A DNA stretch of 64,000 nucleotides from Planococcus soli (GCF_016881065.1 NZ_WXYN01000011.1:62270-126269), one strand, 5' to 3'; positions 46,755-58,923 are shown, numbered from the stretch's first letter. Made by a program: numbers and translations. Notes: generated by a model not told the origin, from the sequence alone.

Positions 46755-47798
46755 ATGGATGCATTATCTGTCGCTCAGCGAAAACTGATGCCGGAAATGT
46801 CCGAACTCCTGAAAAAGCGATACCAGATTTTACAGACAATCTATTTGGAACAACCGATCGGCAGGCGAACTTTAAGTGAAGTTGCCGGTGCAACAGAGCG
46901 TGAAATCAGGAAAGAAACCGATTTGCTGCGCAATCAGCAGCTGATTGAAATGAAGACGGCAGGCATGACTGTCACTTCGCAAGGAGTGGAAGTGCTGGAA
47001 AAGCTGAAAGTTTTTGTTCGTGAAATATCCGGACTGACAGATATGGAAATGGAGCTGCAGACAATTTTAGGAATTTCAAAAGTGGTGATTTTGCCGCAAG
47101 ACAGCGATGAAATTCCGGCAGTGAAATCTCATATCGGCAAAGAAGCAGCCCGTCTTCTGGAAGTGTTGTTTGGCCGTTATAAAAAAATTGCCGTTACTGG
47201 CGGCAGTACCATGGCAGCCATTTCAAAAGAATTGTCAATCGGCAAACCCAACCGGGCGCTTCAATTTATCGCAGCCCGCGGCGGACTGGGAGAGGATGTC
47301 CTGCATCAGGCCAACACCATCGCAGCCGCCTTTGCTGAAAAAACAGGCGGTTCATTCAAAACCCTTTACTTGCCTGATCACTTGAGCGTTGAAGCTTTCG
47401 CAATGATGATGAAAGAGCCGGTGATCAAGGAAATGATGGACTTGTACGATCAGACAGACATAGTGGTCCATGGCATAGGCAACGCAGAGGAGATGGCGGT
47501 CCGCCGGCATTCTTCTCTGGAAGAGGTAGAAAAGATACGTTCAGGCGGAGCGGTAAGTGAGGCTTTTGGCTATTATTTCGATAAAGACGGAAAAATTGTT
47601 TATCGCATCCGCACAGCGGGCATTCAATTGGAACAGGTGCAAAAAGCTTCAACGATCTTAGCAGTTGCCGGTGGAGGTTCTAAAGCAAGAGCGATTTTAT
47701 CTTATTTCAAAAATGCGCCAAACCCGACAGTGCTGGTCACAGACGAGGGCGCTGCAAGAAAAATTATCGAATTGACTAAAAAATTGGAGGAATTATAA
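46755..47798 (+). CDS. cggR: Central glycolytic genes regulator CggR
   Basis: A 347-residue SorC/DeoR-type repressor. The winged helix (RTLSEVAGATEREIRKETDLL) binds DNA and the C-terminal domain has the sugar-phosphate-binding VTGGSTMAAI near residue 153. Fructose-1,6-bisphosphate is the inducer in B. subtilis. Autoregulation is likely, because the operator lies 22 bases upstream. gap begins one base after its stop. Confidence 0.95.
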   Translation: MDALSVAQRKLMPEMSELLKKRYQILQTIYLEQPIGRRTLSEVAGATEREIRKETDLLRNQQLIEMKTAGMTVTSQGVEVLEKLKVFVREISGLTDMEMELQTILGISKVVILPQDSDEIPAVKSHIGKEAARLLEVLFGRYKKIAVTGGSTMAAISKELSIGKPNRALQFIAARGGLGEDVLHQANTIAAAFAEKTGGSFKTLYLPDHLSVEAFAMMMKEPVIKEMMDLYDQTDIVVHGIGNAEEMAVRRHSSLEEVEKIRSGGAVSEAFGYYFDKDGKIVYRIRTAGIQLEQVQKASTILAVAGGGSKARAILSYFKNAPNPTVLVTDEGAARKIIELTKKLEEL

Positions 47799-48806
47799 AT
47801 GACTTTAAAATTAGCAATTAACGGATTTGGACGTATTGGACGCATCGTATTTCGTGGGGCAATGGCAAACGAAGAAGTGGAAGTTGTTGCAGTAAATGAC
47901 TTGACTGACGCTAAAATGCTTGCTCACCTACTAAAATACGATTCAATCCACGGAACATTGGATGCTGAAGTTTCAGCAGAAGGCGATAACATTGTCGTGA
48001 ACGGCAAAACAATCCGCGTATTTTCTGAAAAAGACCCAGCAAACCTTCCATGGAAAGACCTTGGCGTAGATATTGTTGTTGAATCTACTGGGTTCTTCAC
48101 AGACACAGAATCTGCTTCAAAACACATCCAAGCCGGCGCGAAGAAAGTTATCGTTTCAGCACCAGGAAAAAGCGGCATGAAAACACTTGTTATGGGTGTT
48201 AACCATGAATCTTACAACCCAGAAGAACACGATGTTGTATCGAACGCATCTTGTACTACAAACGGCTTAGCTGGGATTTCTAAAGTATTGAACGACCGTT
48301 TTGGCATCAAGCACGCAATGATGACAACAATCCACTCTTACACAAATGACCAAATTCTTTTGGATTCACCGCATAAAGACTACCGCCGTGCACGCGCAGC
48401 TGCAGAATCAATGATTCCAACAACAACTGGAGCAGCAGTAGCAGTAGCACAGGTATTGCCTGAACTGGAAGGCAAAATTGACGGTATGGCAATCCGCGTA
48501 CCAACTTCAAACGTATCTTTAATTGACTTGGTAGTGGATCTTGAGCAAAAAGTTACAGCAGAAGATGTTAACAAAGCATTGAAAGAAGCAACTGAAAACG
48601 AATTGAAAGGTTACCTGGAATACAGCGACCTGCCATTAGTTTCTAAAGACTATAACGGCAACTCTGCTTCTTCAACAGTTGACGGCTTGTCAACAATGGC
48701 ACTTGGCGATAACATGGTTAAAGTTCTTGCTTGGTACGACAACGAGTCTGGCTATTCAGCGCGTTGTATCGACCTTGCATTGCACATGTACAAAACAGGA
48801 TTGTAA
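47799..48806 (+). CDS. gap: Glyceraldehyde-3-phosphate dehydrogenase, type I
   Basis: A 335-residue GAPDH. NAD binding uses NGFGRIGR, and catalytic Cys152 is in SNASCTTNGLA. Asp34 (VNDLTD) favours NAD over NADP, so this is the glycolytic GapA type. It oxidises G3P to 1,3-bisphosphoglycerate. Codon usage is strongly biased, as expected for a heavily expressed gene. It follows cggR directly. Confidence 0.97.
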   Translation: MTLKLAINGFGRIGRIVFRGAMANEEVEVVAVNDLTDAKMLAHLLKYDSIHGTLDAEVSAEGDNIVVNGKTIRVFSEKDPANLPWKDLGVDIVVESTGFFTDTESASKHIQAGAKKVIVSAPGKSGMKTLVMGVNHESYNPEEHDVVSNASCTTNGLAGISKVLNDRFGIKHAMMTTIHSYTNDQILLDSPHKDYRRARAAAESMIPTTTGAAVAVAQVLPELEGKIDGMAIRVPTSNVSLIDLVVDLEQKVTAEDVNKALKEATENELKGYLEYSDLPLVSKDYNGNSASSTVDGLSTMALGDNMVKVLAWYDNESGYSARCIDLALHMYKTGL

Positions 48807-48858
48807 TTCCAAAATCATAGCTTAATTACCAATGAACCCCTATAATAAAAGAGGGTAA

Positions 48859-48893
48859 AAGGGGCGGGGACATACCCCGTCCCTTATTTTTTT
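48859..48893 (+). terminator. GC-rich hairpin between gap and pgk
   Basis: AAGGGGCGGGG pairs with CCCCGTCCCTT around ACATA, followed by ATTTTTTTG. It probably stops part of the transcript, lowering the later genes relative to gap. A TATAAT at 48841 may add an internal start. Confidence 0.7.
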
Positions 48894-48916
48894 GAATACA
48901 AATAGGAGGTATTTTC

Positions 48917-50101
48917 ATGCAGCAGAAAATGACCATGAAAGATTTGGATTTGAAAGGGAAACGTGTATTTTGCCGTGTTGATTTTAACGTACCGATGGAA
49001 GAAGGCAAGGTAACGGATGATACAAGAATCCGTGCAGCAGTGCCAACAATCGAATACTTGATCGAACAAGGTGCAAAAGTGATTTTGGCCAGCCATTTGG
49101 GACGTCCAAAGGGTCAAGTCAACGAAGACATGAGACTCGCTGCGACAGGTGTCCGGTTAGGTGAATTGTTACATAAAGAAGTGAAGAGCCTGGATGAGTC
49201 GATCGGCGAGAAAGTTGAAACGGAAATTTCAGCTATGCAAGAAGGCGACATTATCCTGCTTGAAAACGTCCGCTTCCACGCAGGCGAAGAAAAAAATGAC
49301 GAAGAGCTGGCAAAAGCGTTTGCCAATCTTGCAGATGTCTTCGTAAACGATGCATTTGGTGCGGCTCACCGTGCACACGCTTCTACAGCCGGTATTGCCA
49401 GCCACCTGCCAGCCGTATCCGGTTTACTGCTGGAAAAAGAGCTGGATGTTTTGGGCAAGGCATTGTCAGAACCCGACCGTCCATTTACGGCAATCATCGG
49501 CGGCGCTAAAGTAAAAGATAAAATCGGTGTAATTGACCATTTGTTGGATAAAGTTGATAACTTGCTGATCGGCGGGGGACTTTCTTATACCTTTATCAAA
49601 GCACAAGGCTTTGAAATCGGAAACTCACTAGTGGAAGATGACAAACTGGACTTGGCTAAATCGTTCATCGAAAAAGCAGAGCAAAAAGGCGTAAAACTTT
49701 ATTTGCCGGTCGATGCTACAGTTGCCAGTGAATTCTCTAATGACGCAGATAAGAAAAATGTGAATATCCAGGAAATTCCGTCTGATTGGGAAGGGCTGGA
49801 TATCGGACCTGAAACTGTGAAGTTGTATGCAGAGGTTATCAAAAACTCAAAATTAATCATTTGGAACGGGCCAATGGGCGTCTTTGAAATGCCGTCTTAT
49901 GAAAATGGCACAAAATCGGTAGCACAAGCAATGGCTGAAACCTCCGGGTATACAGTAATTGGCGGCGGCGATTCTGCTGCAGCTGTTGAAAAATTCCATG
50001 TGGCCGATAAAATGGATCACATCTCTACAGGCGGCGGCGCTTCCCTGGAGTTTATGGAAGGCAAAGAGTTGCCAGGCGTTAGTGCGTTAACAGATAAGTA
50101 A
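48917..50101 (+). CDS. pgk: Phosphoglycerate kinase
   Basis: A 394-residue [25 protein letters not shown] marks the N-domain, and the nucleotide domain has [11 protein letters not shown] and [12 protein letters not shown]. It makes ATP and 3-phosphoglycerate from 1,3-bisphosphoglycerate. The ATG follows TAGGAGG. tpiA begins about 28 bases after its stop. Confidence 0.97.
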   Translation: MQQKMTMKDLDLKGKRVFCRVDFNVPMEEGKVTDDTRIRAAVPTIEYLIEQGAKVILASHLGRPKGQVNEDMRLAATGVRLGELLHKEVKSLDESIGEKVETEISAMQEGDIILLENVRFHAGEEKNDEELAKAFANLADVFVNDAFGAAHRAHASTAGIASHLPAVSGLLLEKELDVLGKALSEPDRPFTAIIGGAKVKDKIGVIDHLLDKVDNLLIGGGLSYTFIKAQGFEIGNSLVEDDKLDLAKSFIEKAEQKGVKLYLPVDATVASEFSNDADKKNVNIQEIPSDWEGLDIGPETVKLYAEVIKNSKLIIWNGPMGVFEMPSYENGTKSVAQAMAETSGYTVIGGGDSAAAVEKFHVADKMDHISTGGGASLEFMEGKELPGVSALTDK

Positions 50102-50128
50102 GGCGATTAATTGAAAGGGAGTGTTTTT

Positions 50129-50890
50129 GTGAGAAAACCAATTATTGCAGGAAACTGGAAAATGTATAAAACAGCAACTGAGGCAAAACAATTTGTCGAA
50201 GAAGTAAATGGCTTAGTACCGGACTCTGAAAAACTGGATGCCGTAATTTGCGCACCTGCGATTTTCTTAACACAGCTCGTCGCTTCTGCAGAAAACAGCC
50301 CGCTTCAAATCGGGGCTCAAACAATGTCTGAAGAAGATGAAGGCGCATTTACCGGAGAAATCAGCCCTGTGCAACTAACGGACATTGGTGTGAAATACGT
50401 CATTATCGGCCATTCAGAGCGCCGCCAGTATTTCAATGAAACAGATGAGTCTGCAAACAAGAAAGTAAAAGCCGCTTTCAACCATGGTTTAGTGCCGATT
50501 CTTTGTGTCGGTGAAACATTGGAGCATCGTGAAAATGGTGAAACTGGTGCTATTGTTGAAGCACAAGTGGAAAAAGGAATTTCCGGTTTGAGTGAAGAGC
50601 AGATTACTCAATTGGTTATTGCATATGAGCCAATCTGGGCAATCGGTACAGGAAAAACTGCTACTGCCGAAGACGCTAACGAAGTTTGCGGAATTGTCCG
50701 CAAGAAAGTGGCAGCATTGTACAACGATAAAGCAGCTGAGCAGCTTCGCGTTCAGTACGGCGGAAGCGTAAAACCGGCTAATATCGATGAATTGATGGGC
50801 ATGGAGCATATTGATGGAGCATTGGTTGGAGGCGCAAGCCTGGAAGCCGATTCTTTTGTCAAATTGTTGGAGGCTGGTTCACATGCGTAA
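50129..50890 (+). CDS. tpiA: Triosephosphate isomerase
   Basis: A 253-residue TIM barrel. The start AGNWKMYK includes the catalytic Lys, IIGHSERR the catalytic His and [12 protein letters not shown] the catalytic Glu. It interconverts DHAP and G3P. I choose the GTG at 50129, seven bases after AAAGGGAG, over an earlier TTG. It overlaps gpmI by eight bases. Confidence 0.97.
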   Translation: MRKPIIAGNWKMYKTATEAKQFVEEVNGLVPDSEKLDAVICAPAIFLTQLVASAENSPLQIGAQTMSEEDEGAFTGEISPVQLTDIGVKYVIIGHSERRQYFNETDESANKKVKAAFNHGLVPILCVGETLEHRENGETGAIVEAQVEKGISGLSEEQITQLVIAYEPIWAIGTGKTATAEDANEVCGIVRKKVAALYNDKAAEQLRVQYGGSVKPANIDELMGMEHIDGALVGGASLEADSFVKLLEAGSHA

Positions 50891-52415
50891 AACCGAACAT
50901 CCAGCGGCCCTTATCATCTTAGATGGATTTGGCTGCCGTGAAGAGACTTTCGGTAATGCAGTTGCACAAGCGAACAAACCGAATTTTGATCGCCTTTGGA
51001 AAACCTATCCGCATGAACTGCTGACGGCTTCTGGAGAAGCGGTCGGTTTGCCGGATGGGCAAATGGGCAACTCAGAGGTAGGGCACTTGAATATTGGTGC
51101 TGGACGGGTGGTTTACCAAAACCTGACGCGCATCAATAAAGCGATTCGTGAAGGCGATTTTTATGAAAAACCGGTATTTCTTGAAGCGATTGCCAACGCC
51201 AAAAGCCGCGGCAAAGCGCTTCACATTTTAGGCTTATTGTCGGATGGCGGGGTCCATAGCCATTATGAGCATCTATTTGCTTTATTGAGGCTGGCAAAGC
51301 AGCAAGGACTGACGGAAGTATATGTTCATGGTTTCCTGGATGGCCGGGATGTCGGGCCGCGAACTGCACTTAAATACGTAGAAGAGGCCGAGCAGAAAAT
51401 GAGAGAAATTGGCGTCGGCAAATTTGCATCAATCAGTGGCCGCTATTATGCGATGGACCGTGACCAACGGTGGGAACGTGCCGATTTGGCATACCGTGTT
51501 TTGGTTGACGGCATTGGCATAACGGCTCCTTCAGCAAATGCCGGCATCACATATTCATATGACCAGGATGTTTCCGATGAATTTGTCGTGCCATTTGCCA
51601 TTGTCGAAGACGGCAAACCGGTTGCAACAATCGATTCAGGCGATTCGTTGATTTTCTTCAACTTCCGTCCGGACCGTTCGATTCAATTAACAGCTGCTTT
51701 TATACGGGAAGATTTTACCGGCTTCCCGTTAAGCGCCAAACACCCGAAAGATCTAACTTATATCACATTTACTTCCTATAGTGAGGATTTGCCGACACGC
51801 GTGGCATTTGAAACACTGAACTTGGAAAACACCATCGGGGAAGTCGTCTCAGCTAATGGATTGACTCAGCTGCGGATCGCAGAAACCGAAAAATATCCGC
51901 ATGTGACGTTCTTCATGAGCGGAGGGCGTGAAAACGTCTTTCCTGGTGAAGACCGCATCCTTGTGGCATCTCCAAAGGTTGCAACATATGATCTGCAGCC
52001 TGAAATGAGCGCGTACGAAGTGACGGATCGATTGGTAGAGCAAATTGAAGCGGGGGCACACGATGCCATCATTCTAAATTTTGCCAATCCGGATATGGTC
52101 GGGCACAGCGGTTTGTTGGAACCGACGATCCGTGCCATCGAAGTGGTGGATGAATGTCTGGGACGCATTGTTGATGCACTGCATGCCCAGGGAGGGTCTG
52201 CATTGATCACAGCTGACCATGGCAACGCCGATGAAGTCCGCACGGTAGAAGGGTTGCCAATGACGGCACATACGACCAATCAAGTACCGGTGATTTTGAC
52301 AAAGTCAGATCAGGTACTGCGCCCAGGCGGCATTCTTGCCGACCTGGCACCAACAATCTTAAAAATGCTGAACGTCGAACAACCGATCGAAATGACCGGG
52401 AAACCATTATATTAA
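50883..52415 (+). CDS. gpmI: 2,3-bisphosphoglycerate-independent phosphoglycerate mutase
   Basis: A 510-residue alkaline-phosphatase-superfamily mutase. Asp14 (LDGFG) and Ser64 ([10 protein letters not shown]) are manganese and phosphoryl-accepting residues, and the later metal site includes ADHGNAD. It converts 3- to 2-phosphoglycerate with no BPG cofactor and is pH-sensitive in spore formers. The start ATG ([10 protein letters not shown]) follows GGAGG and overlaps tpiA. Confidence 0.96.
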   Translation: MRKTEHPAALIILDGFGCREETFGNAVAQANKPNFDRLWKTYPHELLTASGEAVGLPDGQMGNSEVGHLNIGAGRVVYQNLTRINKAIREGDFYEKPVFLEAIANAKSRGKALHILGLLSDGGVHSHYEHLFALLRLAKQQGLTEVYVHGFLDGRDVGPRTALKYVEEAEQKMREIGVGKFASISGRYYAMDRDQRWERADLAYRVLVDGIGITAPSANAGITYSYDQDVSDEFVVPFAIVEDGKPVATIDSGDSLIFFNFRPDRSIQLTAAFIREDFTGFPLSAKHPKDLTYITFTSYSEDLPTRVAFETLNLENTIGEVVSANGLTQLRIAETEKYPHVTFFMSGGRENVFPGEDRILVASPKVATYDLQPEMSAYEVTDRLVEQIEAGAHDAIILNFANPDMVGHSGLLEPTIRAIEVVDECLGRIVDALHAQGGSALITADHGNADEVRTVEGLPMTAHTTNQVPVILTKSDQVLRPGGILADLAPTILKMLNVEQPIEMTGKPLY

Positions 52416-52431
52416 AAGGGAGCTGTTTTAA

Positions 52432-53727
<1,296 letters not shown>

Positions 53728-53789
53728 AACATGAGTTAAGTGCTTTTTAAATCATATAAGTTGCAGTGGATATTTCGCAAATAAGCTCC

Positions 53790-54066
53790 GCTTTCCTGCG
53801 GGCTTGCGCCGAACTAACTCGGGCTGGATGCCCGAGTGGATTTCGGCACTTCGCTATTCCGCGGGAGTCTCCGCCGATTTGCTACATATCCTATCTGTAA
53901 CTGTGATTCTTTTTAGTTTGCTACGAGTTGTTAGGTGATGCTTTGAAGAAAGAATGCAAGGCGGCGACTCCTGCGGGATAGCGTGTCCAGGTGAGACCCC
54001 GCAAGGCGAAAGCCTGAGGAGGCTCACGGACCGCCCGCGGAAAGCGTCCGCCTGGAGCGATTTCTT
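53790..54066. repeat. Palindromic intergenic repeat element
   Basis: Between eno and secG is a non-coding stretch rich in paired arms. At 53808-53847 GCCGAA and CTCGGGC face GCCCGAG and TTCGGC around TGGAT. The right half has the sequence type GCGGGATAGC, GAGACCCCGCAAGGCG, GAGGAGGCTCACGGACCGCCCGCGG. I recognise this pattern as a multi-copy intergenic repeat of Bacillaceae relatives. It could act as a terminator, an RNA-stabilising structure or a mobile-element remnant. I cannot count its copies from this window. The rest of the 53.73-54.22 kb gap holds no gene. Confidence 0.6.
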
Positions 54067-54220
54067 CAGATCTGCTACTAGTTTTTGAACGTTAGAAAAG
54101 TACATGCATTAGCGAAAGAAATAGAGGCAAATGCCTCTATTTTCTATTGCTATTGTCACCGGTCACAATTTTTGGTAAACTTAGATTTGTTGTGAACGTT
54201 CTTTTCAGGAGGTGGAATTT

Positions 54221-54448
54221 ATGCATACGTTGTTAATGACATTACTCGTCATCGTATCGCTCGCATTAATCGTAGTCGTTTTATTGCAATCTGGAAAAAG
54301 TGCAGGTCTTTCAGGAGCCATCTCCGGTGGAGCAGAGCAACTTTTCGGCAAGCAAAAAGCTCGTGGTTTGGACTTGGTCCTTCACCGCGTAACGATCGTA
54401 CTTGCTGCCTTATTCTTTATTCTGGCTGTTGCCGTAACGAAAGTTTAA
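54221..54448 (+). CDS. secG: Protein translocase subunit SecG
   Basis: A 75-residue SecG. Two hydrophobic helices ([17 protein letters not shown] and [16 protein letters not shown]) flank the conserved loop [26 protein letters not shown]. SecG helps SecYE in protein export. I choose the ATG at 54221 after AGGAGGTGG, over an earlier GTG. Confidence 0.95.
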   Translation: MHTLLMTLLVIVSLALIVVVLLQSGKSAGLSGAISGGAEQLFGKQKARGLDLVLHRVTIVLAALFFILAVAVTKV

Positions 54449-54461
54449 TGTAGATGATTAA

Positions 54462-54497
54462 ATCGCCTGACCATACATGGTTGGGCGTTTTCTTTTA
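54462..54497 (+). terminator. Interrupted hairpin after secG
   Basis: CGCC-TG-ACCAT faces ATGGT-TG-GGCG around AC, followed by TTTTCTTTT. It could stop part of the transcript before the carboxylesterase gene. Confidence 0.6.
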
Positions 54498-54519
54498 GTA
54501 TTGGAATGGAGGGATTTTC

Positions 54520-55266
54520 ATGCGGGTTTCGCAGCCAAAACCATTTTTCTTCAAAGCAGGCAAGCGGGCAGTTCTCTTGCTGCATGGATTTACAGGAAAC
54601 TCGGCGGATGTCCGGATGCTGGGCCGCTTTTTGGAAACCAAAGGATACACCAGCATTGCACCGCATTACGCGGGGCATGGTGTGGCGCCTGAAGAACTGG
54701 TTGGCACGGGTCCTGTGGACTGGTGGAAAGACGTAGAACAGGCATATGAGACATTGCTTGAAGAAGGCTATACTGAGATTGCAGTAGCGGGTCTGTCGCT
54801 TGGCGGCGTATTCAGCCTGAAATTAGGGTATACAAAACCTATCAAGGGGATTGTCACCATGTGTGCGCCGATGTATATGAAAACCACCGATCTTATGTAT
54901 GAAGGTGTGTTGAAATATGCACGGGAATATAAGAATTATGAAGGAAAAGACGATGAGCTTATCGAAAAAGAAATGAAGGCTTTCCAGGAACTGCCAATGG
55001 AATCGCTGGCCGATCTGCGGGCCTTGATTGCAGATGTCAAAAAACAAGTGGACCATGTCTATGCGCCTTTGTTTGTGGTTCAAGGCAGACTGGATAATGT
55101 CATCAATACGGATTCGGCCAATGTTATTTACGAAAATGCCGAATCGACCGATAAACACATTAAATGGTACGAAAACTCTGGTCATGTCATTACGCTTGAT
55201 AAAGAGAAAAAGCAATTGCACGAAGACATTTTCGCATTTCTTGAATCACTTGATTGGAGTGTGTGA
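54520..55266 (+). CDS. est: Carboxylesterase (alpha/beta hydrolase)
   Basis: A 248-residue hydrolase. [14 protein letters not shown] gives the oxyanion strand and [14 protein letters not shown] the nucleophile Ser. A late Asp (QGRLDNVI) and His (NSGHVITLD) complete the triad. Est30-type carboxylesterases hydrolyse short-chain esters; the gene commonly sits between secG and rnr, as here. The natural substrate is not known. Confidence 0.92.
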   Translation: MRVSQPKPFFFKAGKRAVLLLHGFTGNSADVRMLGRFLETKGYTSIAPHYAGHGVAPEELVGTGPVDWWKDVEQAYETLLEEGYTEIAVAGLSLGGVFSLKLGYTKPIKGIVTMCAPMYMKTTDLMYEGVLKYAREYKNYEGKDDELIEKEMKAFQELPMESLADLRALIADVKKQVDHVYAPLFVVQGRLDNVINTDSANVIYENAESTDKHIKWYENSGHVITLDKEKKQLHEDIFAFLESLDWSV

Positions 55267-55290
55267 ACGGTCATAAAGGAGGAGTTCGAT

Positions 55291-57615
55291 TTGGGAAATA
55301 ACGAAGGTTCATTAGAACAGCGCTTACTGGTCTTCATGCGTGAAGAAGCATACAAGCCGCTGACTGTACAGGAAATAGAAGAACAATTCGGTTTTGAAGA
55401 TGCCGATGAGTTTAAAGAATTGGTAAAAACTTTAGTGCGTCTGGAAGAATCAGGGACGCTTGTCCGCTCAAGATCGAATCGCTACGGCGTACCGGAGCGG
55501 ATGAATTTAATGCGCGGAAAATTCATCGGGCATCCGAAAGGATTCGGCTTTGTTGCACCTGAAGAAGCCGGTTTGGATGATGTCTTTATTCCGCCTACTG
55601 AAACAAATGGCGCAGTAAACGGCGATAAAGTGATGATCCGCGTTTCTGAAGGATCTTCTGGAGACCGTCGCGAAGGCGCGATCATCCGGATTATCGAACG
55701 CGGTACGACTAAAGCTGTCGGAACGTTCCAGGAAAATAAAGGTTTCGGATTTGTTGTTACAGATGATAAGAAAATGAATATGGATATCTTTATCGCTAAA
55801 GACGATACTTTAGGGGCAGTAGACGGCCATAAAGTGGTTGTAGAGATTACAGGATGGCCGGAAGGCAGAAAATCTGCAACAGGTATGGTGACACAAATCC
55901 TTGGCCATAAAAACGATCCGGGCGTCGATATTCTTTCCATCATCCACAAATACGGAATTGAAACCGAATTTCCGCCTGATGTGCTGGAACAGGCAAACAA
56001 TGTGCCGGATCAAATTGATCCAGCAGACCTGACGGATCGCCGTGACTTGCGCAATGAACAGATTGTCACCATCGATGGCGCCGATGCAAAAGATTTGGAT
56101 GATGCTGTCCAAGTTGTAAAATACGAAGATGGTACGTATAAATTAGGGGTGCATATCGCTGATGTCAGCCATTATGTGACAGAAGGGTCTGCAATTGACC
56201 GTGAAGCCTATGACCGCGCTACGAGCATCTATTTAACTGACCGCGTTATTCCGATGATTCCTCATCGCCTGTCAAACGGAATTTGTTCATTAAACCCACA
56301 GGTCGACCGTCTGACTTTGTCTTGTGAGATGATTTTCAACGACCAGGGTGAAGTGGTTTCTCATGACATTTTCCAGAGCGTGATCAACACGTCAGCACGT
56401 ATGACGTATACGGATGTTTATGAAATTTTGGAGCAGGACAACCAGGAGCTGAAAGAGAAATACAGCGAATTGGTGCCAATGTTCGAATTGATGAAAGAGC
56501 TGGCTGAAGTTCTTCGTACGAAGCGGATGCGTCGCGGAGCCATCGATTTTGATTTTAAAGAATCCAAAGTGCTGGTCGATGAAAACGGCTACCCGACAGA
56601 CGTAGTTGTCCGTGAACGCACTGTTTCTGAGCGCCTGATCGAAGAGTTTATGCTGGCTGCCAATGAAACAGTAGCTGAACATTTCCACCGCATGGAAGTG
56701 CCCGCGATTTACCGGATTCACGAAGATCCGAAGCCGGAAAAACTGCAGCGTTTTTTCGAGTTCGTGACGAATTTTGGGATTGTCGTAAAAGGTTCTGGCA
56801 CACAGGTTCATCCCAAAGCTTTGCAGGAAATTGTTGAATCCATTGCAGGGACTCCGGAAGAGCCGGTAATTTCTACAATGATGCTTCGTTCCATGCAGCA
56901 GGCGAAATACTCGTCTGACAGCTTAGGGCATTTTGGCTTATCGACCGAGTTTTATACGCATTTCACTTCGCCAATCCGCCGTTATCCGGATTTGATTGTG
57001 CATCGTTTGATCCGTACGTACTTGATCGAAAAGGATTTGTCGCAAAAAACAATTGCCTATTGGGATGCCAATATGGATGATATTGCTACACATACATCAG
57101 AACGCGAACGCCGTGCAGTCGAAGCGGAACGCGATACAGATGCTTTGAAGAAATCACAGTTCATGGCTGATAAAATCGGAGAGCAGTTTGCCGGTATTAT
57201 TTCTTCTGTAACGAACTTTGGTTTGTTTATTGAACTGGCAAACACGATTGAAGGTTTGGTTCATGTTTCCAATATGACAGATGATTACTACCGTTTTGAC
57301 GATCGCAGCATGATGATGATCGGGGAGCGCAGCAAACGCCAGTTCCGTATTGGTGACGAAATTGAAATCAAAGTTATTGGCGTCAAGCCTGAAGAATCAT
57401 CGATTGATTTTGAAATCGTCGGCATGGTGCAAAACACGCGCCAGTCAAGAAGAGAGCAGCCGAAAGTGATCCGCGCCGGGAAAAAAGACGGCGGCGGAAA
57501 ACCTGGACGCGATGGCAGAAAGCCGGATGGCGGCGGACCGACACGCAAGGGGAAAAACCAGAAGAAAAAGTTTTATGAAGGCGCAGCAAAACAAGGGCGC
57601 AGCAAGAAAAAATAA
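55291..57615 (+). CDS. rnr: Ribonuclease R
   Basis: A 774-residue RNase R. An N-terminal helix-turn-helix (about 10-75), cold-shock domains, the RNB catalytic centre ([14 protein letters not shown] with the key Asp cluster) and a C-terminal S1 domain ([28 protein letters not shown]) are all present. The basic tail is rich in Lys/Gly/Arg. It degrades structured RNA 3' to 5' and is linked to tmRNA-mediated decay; smpB and ssrA follow. The start is a TTG behind GGAGGAG. Confidence 0.96.
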   Translation: MGNNEGSLEQRLLVFMREEAYKPLTVQEIEEQFGFEDADEFKELVKTLVRLEESGTLVRSRSNRYGVPERMNLMRGKFIGHPKGFGFVAPEEAGLDDVFIPPTETNGAVNGDKVMIRVSEGSSGDRREGAIIRIIERGTTKAVGTFQENKGFGFVVTDDKKMNMDIFIAKDDTLGAVDGHKVVVEITGWPEGRKSATGMVTQILGHKNDPGVDILSIIHKYGIETEFPPDVLEQANNVPDQIDPADLTDRRDLRNEQIVTIDGADAKDLDDAVQVVKYEDGTYKLGVHIADVSHYVTEGSAIDREAYDRATSIYLTDRVIPMIPHRLSNGICSLNPQVDRLTLSCEMIFNDQGEVVSHDIFQSVINTSARMTYTDVYEILEQDNQELKEKYSELVPMFELMKELAEVLRTKRMRRGAIDFDFKESKVLVDENGYPTDVVVRERTVSERLIEEFMLAANETVAEHFHRMEVPAIYRIHEDPKPEKLQRFFEFVTNFGIVVKGSGTQVHPKALQEIVESIAGTPEEPVISTMMLRSMQQAKYSSDSLGHFGLSTEFYTHFTSPIRRYPDLIVHRLIRTYLIEKDLSQKTIAYWDANMDDIATHTSERERRAVEAERDTDALKKSQFMADKIGEQFAGIISSVTNFGLFIELANTIEGLVHVSNMTDDYYRFDDRSMMMIGERSKRQFRIGDEIEIKVIGVKPEESSIDFEIVGMVQNTRQSRREQPKVIRAGKKDGGGKPGRDGRKPDGGGPTRKGKNQKKKFYEGAAKQGRSKKK

Positions 57616-57619
57616 AATC

Positions 57620-57641
57620 GCGGCTCGAGGGCCGCTTTTTT
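57620..57641 (+). terminator. Small hairpin after rnr
   Basis: GCGGC pairs with GCCGC around TCGAGG and is followed by TTTTTTG. The stem is only five bases, so it may be partial. Confidence 0.6.
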
Positions 57642-57664
57642 GAATCTAGTTGAGGTGAAACCGC

Positions 57665-58129
57665 ATGGCCAAAGGAGAAGGCAAAGTAATTGCCCAAAAC
57701 AAGAAAGCCGGTTTCGATTTTTTCATTGAAGAAACGATCGAAGCAGGAATTGTCTTGCAGGGGACAGAAATAAAATCGGCACGAAACGGCAAGGTCCAGT
57801 TGAAGGAATCGTTTGTACGGATCCGCAACGGCGAAGCCTGGATTTCCAATATGCACATCAGCCCTTATGATCAGGGCAATCAGTTTAACCACGATCCGAC
57901 ACGGTCGCGGAAACTGCTGCTGCACAAAAAACAGATCACGGATTTAGAGGCTCATTCAAAAGTGCAGGGCTCTGCAATCATTCCGCTGAAAATGTATTTG
58001 AAAGACGGCTTTGCCAAAATTCTGCTCGGTGTCGGCAAAGGGAAGAAGAACTACGACAAACGGGAAGACTTGAAGAAAAAAGATGCGAAACGGCAAATTG
58101 ACCGTGCCATAAAAGAATACAACCGCTAG
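57665..58129 (+). CDS. smpB: SsrA-binding protein SmpB
   Basis: A 154-residue SmpB. It has the family parts [37 protein letters not shown] and [20 protein letters not shown]. The basic tail [21 protein letters not shown] inserts in the empty mRNA channel. It binds tmRNA and brings it to stalled ribosomes. It sits 85 bases before ssrA, the usual neighbour. Confidence 0.96.
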   Translation: MAKGEGKVIAQNKKAGFDFFIEETIEAGIVLQGTEIKSARNGKVQLKESFVRIRNGEAWISNMHISPYDQGNQFNHDPTRSRKLLLHKKQITDLEAHSKVQGSAIIPLKMYLKDGFAKILLGVGKGKKNYDKREDLKKKDAKRQIDRAIKEYNR

Positions 58130-58132
58130 AGC

Positions 58133-58161
58133 TTGAAGTCTGACCAATGTTGTCTTATAAT
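58133..58161 (+). promoter_or_regulatory. SigA-type promoter of ssrA
   Basis: TTGAAG (58133-58138) and TATAAT (58156-58161), 17 bases apart, starting right after the smpB stop. Transcription would begin near 58168 and the 5' part would be processed away to give mature tmRNA. Confidence 0.7.
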
Positions 58162-58214
58162 AGGGATATAGCACATGAAGCTGTTTATTCATCTTCCGTG
58201 TCTCTTTTTAATAA

Positions 58215-58565
58215 GGGGACGTTACGGATTCGACAGGGATGATCTGGGCTTGGGTCGCGCGTCGGAGGATCGGCTCCGTCATCAACGTATTTATAACAAC
58301 TGGCAAAACAAACCAAAACCTAGCATTCGCAGCGTAAGCTCGGATCTGCTTTATCTATCCATCGCCCATGTGGCTGGGTAAAGCTCAACTTTAGTGGGAT
58401 ACAACGTTTGCTGCCATCTGAGGCAAACGGGAGAGATTCACAGATTAGTGCCCAGGACGCCTGCTTATTGGCAGAATGGTGCATGAAACCCTAATGAATA
58501 AGCTACACGCGTAGACGCTCAAGTAGCGGAGTTTCTGGACGCGGGTTCGACTCCCGCCGTCTCCA
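58215..58565 (+). ncRNA. ssrA: Transfer-messenger RNA (tmRNA)
   Basis: A 351-base tmRNA. The acceptor stem pairs GGGGACG (58215-58221) with CGTCTCC before the final A, and the 3' domain has the T arm GCGGG-TTCGACT-CCCGC. The reading frame opens at GGC 58302 and encodes the tag GKTNQNLAFAA, ending at TAA 58335-58337. The closing AA of the tag is the signal for ClpXP. The CCA end is not encoded. It rescues stalled ribosomes with SmpB. Its 3' end is duplicated 865 bases downstream. Confidence 0.95.
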
Positions 58566-58682
58566 TAGTGAGATTGCTGCTAAATGCAGTGGTATTAAGT
58601 TTTAAGAAGTTAGGGATATTAATGGGGAGTTAAATTAAGGTGAAAACTCCCTAATAAACGTCCTTACGAATTTGTTTCAAAT

Positions 58683-58717
58683 GACCTTCTAATTTATTTG
58701 AATTAGGAGGTTTTTTT
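58683..58717 (+). terminator. Terminator downstream of ssrA
   Basis: ACCTTCTAATT pairs with AATTAGGAGGT (one G-U pair) around TATTTG and is followed by seven T. The same AGGAGG could also be read as a ribosome binding site for the following ATG, which I take as coincidence or reuse. Confidence 0.75.
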
Positions 58718-58845
58718 ATGGATAAAAACACGATATTTTTTCCATTCCGTCAGAAGAAATTGATATTTTTACAAAGAAGAATAAAAATGAAAGAACCGAC
58801 ATTACTATTTCCTCTTTATATGTAAGGTTAGCAAGAATCCAATAA
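58718..58845 (+). pseudogene. Possible frameshifted short gene remnant
   Basis: After the ATG the open frame is 35 codons (to 58825). If the run of six T at 58736-58741 had one more base, the frame would read on as a normal-looking acidic sequence (PSEEIDIFTKKNKNERTDIT) to TAA 58845. The family is not recognised. Its place in the tmRNA-flanked island suggests decayed cargo. This is a weak call; it may be no gene at all. Confidence 0.25.
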
Positions 58846-58923
58846 GGTTTACTTCAGTAAAATAAGGTATGTTATATTTGCTAGATAGATTCTCTTTAGA
58901 GACAAGAAAAGTAGGTGGGAAAA

